A stretch of 30,841 nt of DNA, from positions 583,842 through 614,682 of the forward strand of contig BFEA01000386.1 in NCBI GenBank assembly GCA_003427395.1, in the 5' to 3' direction. The translations under genes and the position numbers were made by a program. A model generated the notes under the pieces. The model was not told where the DNA came from. It saw only the letters and a list, made by a program, of their open reading frames with translations, and ran no database searches. Shown here piece after piece: positions 29,111-30,841 of this stretch (position 1 is the stretch's first letter; every line of letters begins with the position of its first letter). This DNA is from Chara braunii. Lineage: Eukaryota > Streptophyta > Charophyceae > Charales > Characeae.

Positions 29111-29670
29111 ACTACTGTAGGGAGTATTTATATTCACAGGAGCACCCCCCCCCCCCTCTTTTGTCCAAACTGGCCCGTCATTGTGAGACAGTCCCCACGT
29201 GGGGTAAGCTAGTTGAGAAGTTTTGTTATCGATATGTCGGACACCAGAACTTCATTATCAGGGCCAATGAGTCCCCTACATCGAGGCACACGCTGGTGAT
29301 TACCTACTCGGTCAAGGGGGCAGGGAAGGGAGTGAAAGGCACCACGTATGACAGGATAGCAGACTACATATTTTGCAGGGAGAGTTATTGGAGGGATAAC
29401 TGGTTACATGTGGTGTTTCCTCGCGTTCCTTCAGCACCAGGGGGTGTACTCTTTGACTTTGATGGGTGTAATCCCAAACCTCTCAGCAAGGCTAGCAGCA
29501 AGGGAAAGAGGCGGAAAGACAAGCAGATCAGGAGAAAGATAGCCAGATCCGGGGTCCCAATCACTACTTGCAAACAGAGATCTGAGACGGATGAGTTTGA
29601 CCAGGAGCCTTGTTGTGTGAGTGATGTTGACCTGGGAGATCGCTTCGATTGGGACACTCACAAAGACTGA
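29053..29670 (+). CDS. ORF A, right arm: unrecognised basic protein, likely exon 1
   Basis: I do not recognise the family. The arm-shared part begins at LLSKLARHCET (about 29157), followed by WGKLVEKFCYRYVGHQNF, NESPTSRHTLVITYSVKG, RESYWRDNWLHVVFPRVP and GGVLFDFDGCNPKPLS. A strongly basic stretch, SKGKRRKDKQIRRK, could be nuclear-localising or nucleic-acid-binding. The nearest upstream ATG in frame is 29053; the sequence before the shared part differs between arms, so the true start is uncertain. The frame ends in TGA at 29668-29670, but GTGAGT at 29617 could be a splice donor leading to ORF B in the same phase. The left-arm counterpart has a premature TAG. Confidence 0.5.
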   Translation: MDLQFNQAIQAGPYFELVADYCREYLYSQEHPPPPLLSKLARHCETVPTWGKLVEKFCYRYVGHQNFIIRANESPTSRHTLVITYSVKGAGKGVKGTTYDRIADYIFCRESYWRDNWLHVVFPRVPSAPGGVLFDFDGCNPKPLSKASSKGKRRKDKQIRRKIARSGVPITTCKQRSETDEFDQEPCCVSDVDLGDRFDWDTHKD

Positions 29671-29795
29671 GTCTTGCTTGCAGAGACTTGAGCGCTGGAG
29701 ACCGGTAAGCGATGACGGCGGAGAGCAACATTGAGGAGGATTGCGCATCTTCTTGCACGGTACCTGCTCGAGGGCGATTGACTCCTATATGTCAG
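29617..29795 (+). other. Candidate phase-0 intron joining ORF A and ORF B, right arm
   Basis: Donor GTGAGT at 29617-29622 and acceptor ATATGTCAG ending at 29795 give a 179-bp GT-AG intron. The upstream frame ends on a complete codon at 29616, and the downstream frame resumes in the ORF B phase at 29796. Inside it, an acceptor-like TTGCTTGCAG (ending 29683) and donor-like GTAAGC (29705) would define an optional 21-bp exon, also in phase and stop-free. Donor and acceptor dinucleotides are kept in the left arm. This is inference only. Confidence 0.4.
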
Positions 29796-30236
29796 CAACC
29801 TATGACCGAAACGATTATTGAACCTTCCAGAGGGGAAGGCCCTGTCCCATACCTTGGGGATGGCTACAGCCATTTGCTTGGAACCAATTTGTCTGTGCAG
29901 GCTTATCGAAAGCCTCTTTATGGAGATCGATTCCTTGAGGTTTCATATATGTACATTGACCAGAGGGGACGGATATAGATATTGATCGGAGCTACACGTG
30001 AGATTACCCTTGCGGAGGAGTTTTATCTCAGGAGCGTTGCAGATGAGGAGATGGCTAGGTGCATGGCGTACATCAGCAAAATCGATCCTGCAACACCCAT
30101 GTATATCAGTTACGTGGTTCCAGAGTCAATAGCAACCAGGGTTCCCAATGACGAGGAAGATCAGTGTGTGCCAGACATGGAGTCTCAGATAGTCAAGCCC
30201 ACTCACAAGGGGGTACCGCTTATCATTATTGATTGA
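29712..30236 (+). CDS. ORF B, right arm: unrecognised protein with internal TAG
   Basis: Family not recognised. Open from 29712 (first ATG) to TAG 29976-29978, then open in the same frame to TGA 30234-30236. Segments: RGEGPVPYLGDGYSHLLGTN, RFLEVSYMYIDQRGRI, then TAG, then EITLAEEFYLRSVADEEMAR, ISYVVPESIATRVPNDEED and THKGVPLIIID. The post-TAG part is acidic and well conserved between arms. The same TAG occurs in the left arm (26029-26031), so it predates the arm duplication. It could be a true end, a suppressed stop or part of a missed intron. If ORF A is joined by splicing, coding of ORF B starts at 29796. Confidence 0.5.
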
Positions 30237-30795
30237 GACTCTCTCCTTCTAGTCACTACGATGTATCATGACATCATTATGATTTATTAGTGACTGCAGC
30301 CCTCCAATGGCTGCTCCCTTCACTCGCTGTGTACTACTCTTCAGTCTCGTGTCTTTGGTCGTGCTATTGCAGAGTCTGGTTTCTGGTCTTTTCGTCCTCT
30401 CAGTGTCATTTATTTTATGATGCATGTCCTGTAATGTATGGAGTGTTTTACGTATGAGATGATATGCTATTCATCACTCCTCATTCTATAGGTTACACTC
30501 AAGGCTACTTAAAGGATTCCTTGATAATAGGGACTCCGATGGCCTTGAATCTAACCTTTATAGGGGGTCAGGTGCAGGCGATAAACCCGAACACCTCACT
30601 CTAAACCGTGTCGCCGCTGGCAGGAGGGATAACCCTAACTACTCGACTGTGTGACAAAGGATGCTTGTGAATGCAGTTCAATACAACTTCCTTAAAACTT
30701 TCCAAAATCCTGCGTGACAGCCTGCTAATCCACCAACCCACTGCACTCGGTCCGGGGAGGGACATCGAACCAGGCCCTGGAAACGGTGGGGGCGC
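30237..30795. other. Non-coding outer part of right arm
   Basis: No ORF. It is mirrored at 25212-25770. It begins with GAGACTCTCTCCTTCTAGTC after the ORF B stop and ends in GC-rich sequence with GAGGGACATCGAAC. It could be a 3' UTR plus the terminal inverted-repeat end of an element; no TATA box or polyadenylation signal was assigned. Confidence 0.45.
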
Positions 30796-30841
30796 AACAA
30801 CGGGGGTCCGAGGGCGGGGTTCGGGGGCGGGGTTCAGGGGC
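30796..30841. other. G-rich flank right of palindrome
   Basis: 46 bp to the window end with repeated GGGCGGGGTTC. It does not mirror the sequence left of 25212. No feature can be called. Confidence 0.6.

Larger units (their letters stand above)
28039..30795 (+). repeat. Right arm of 5.6-kb palindrome
   Basis: 2757 bp reverse-complementary to 25212-27965. Similarity stops at 30795, where GGGGGCGC is followed by unrelated G-rich sequence. It contains the better preserved copies of ORF A and ORF B. Confidence 0.95.

Noticed and set aside
29385-29657. Frames opposite ORF A and their mirror at 26337-26609
   Set aside because: Antisense shadows; the ORF A frame has the arm-conserved motifs, a basic tract and a plausible splice donor.

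Overview
This is a gene-poor, transposon-dominated stretch of eukaryotic nuclear DNA. No host housekeeping gene, rRNA or intact tRNA was recognised. The Ty3/gypsy type, a primer-binding site close to the plant initiator-tRNA-Met form, L1-like LINEs with a CCHC ORF1 and a C-terminal RT zinc finger, and tRNA-derived SINEs all point to the green lineage. The protein flavour recalls a streptophyte alga such as Chara; that attribution is from memory and was not tested.

Layout. (1) 1-6921, minus strand: the 5' part of a Ty3/gypsy retrotransposon. Reading right to left it has a candidate 5' LTR (hairpin-rich, with a GAA microsatellite), PBS, AT-rich leader, gag, protease and reverse transcriptase; RT runs off the left edge. 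It carries two nonsense codons in gag, a frameshift in RT and a ~430-bp insertion with an 85-bp hairpin between protease and RT. (2) 6922-7138: an AT-rich junction with (AAT)n. (3) ~7139-17718, plus strand: a decayed L1-like LINE (LINE-1). A G-poor (GATCCCATC)-type tandem-repeat tract of about 2 kb lies directly upstream of ORF1, followed by a frameshifted ORF1, ORF2 (endonuclease, RT, zinc finger) and a TAAA-rich tail. (4) 17724-18941: tRNA-derived SINE copies, one group arranged as a fold-back and another as a 162-bp-period dimer. (5) 18942-24030, minus strand: a second LINE (LINE-2) inserted into the endonuclease domain of a third (LINE-3). A diverged 21-bp target-site duplication remains visible, and a 670-bp assembly gap lies inside the LINE-2 3' end. 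(6) 24031-25211: purine-rich then very GC-rich sequence with no recognised gene. (7) 25212-30795: a 5.6-kb palindrome with two ~2.75-kb arms around a 73-bp spacer.

The palindrome is the least explained part. Each arm carries, from the centre outward, a 31/41-bp minisatellite, a 43-bp GGGCCC-containing repeat, and an unrecognised protein-coding region read away from the centre. The right-arm coding region can be read as two exons joined by a phase-0 GT-AG intron. The arms differ by substitutions and indels, so this is unlikely to be a simple assembly duplication. It could be a fold-back element with long terminal inverted repeats or a head-to-head duplication of a repeat-family gene. Nothing in the window is clearly an intact autonomous element.
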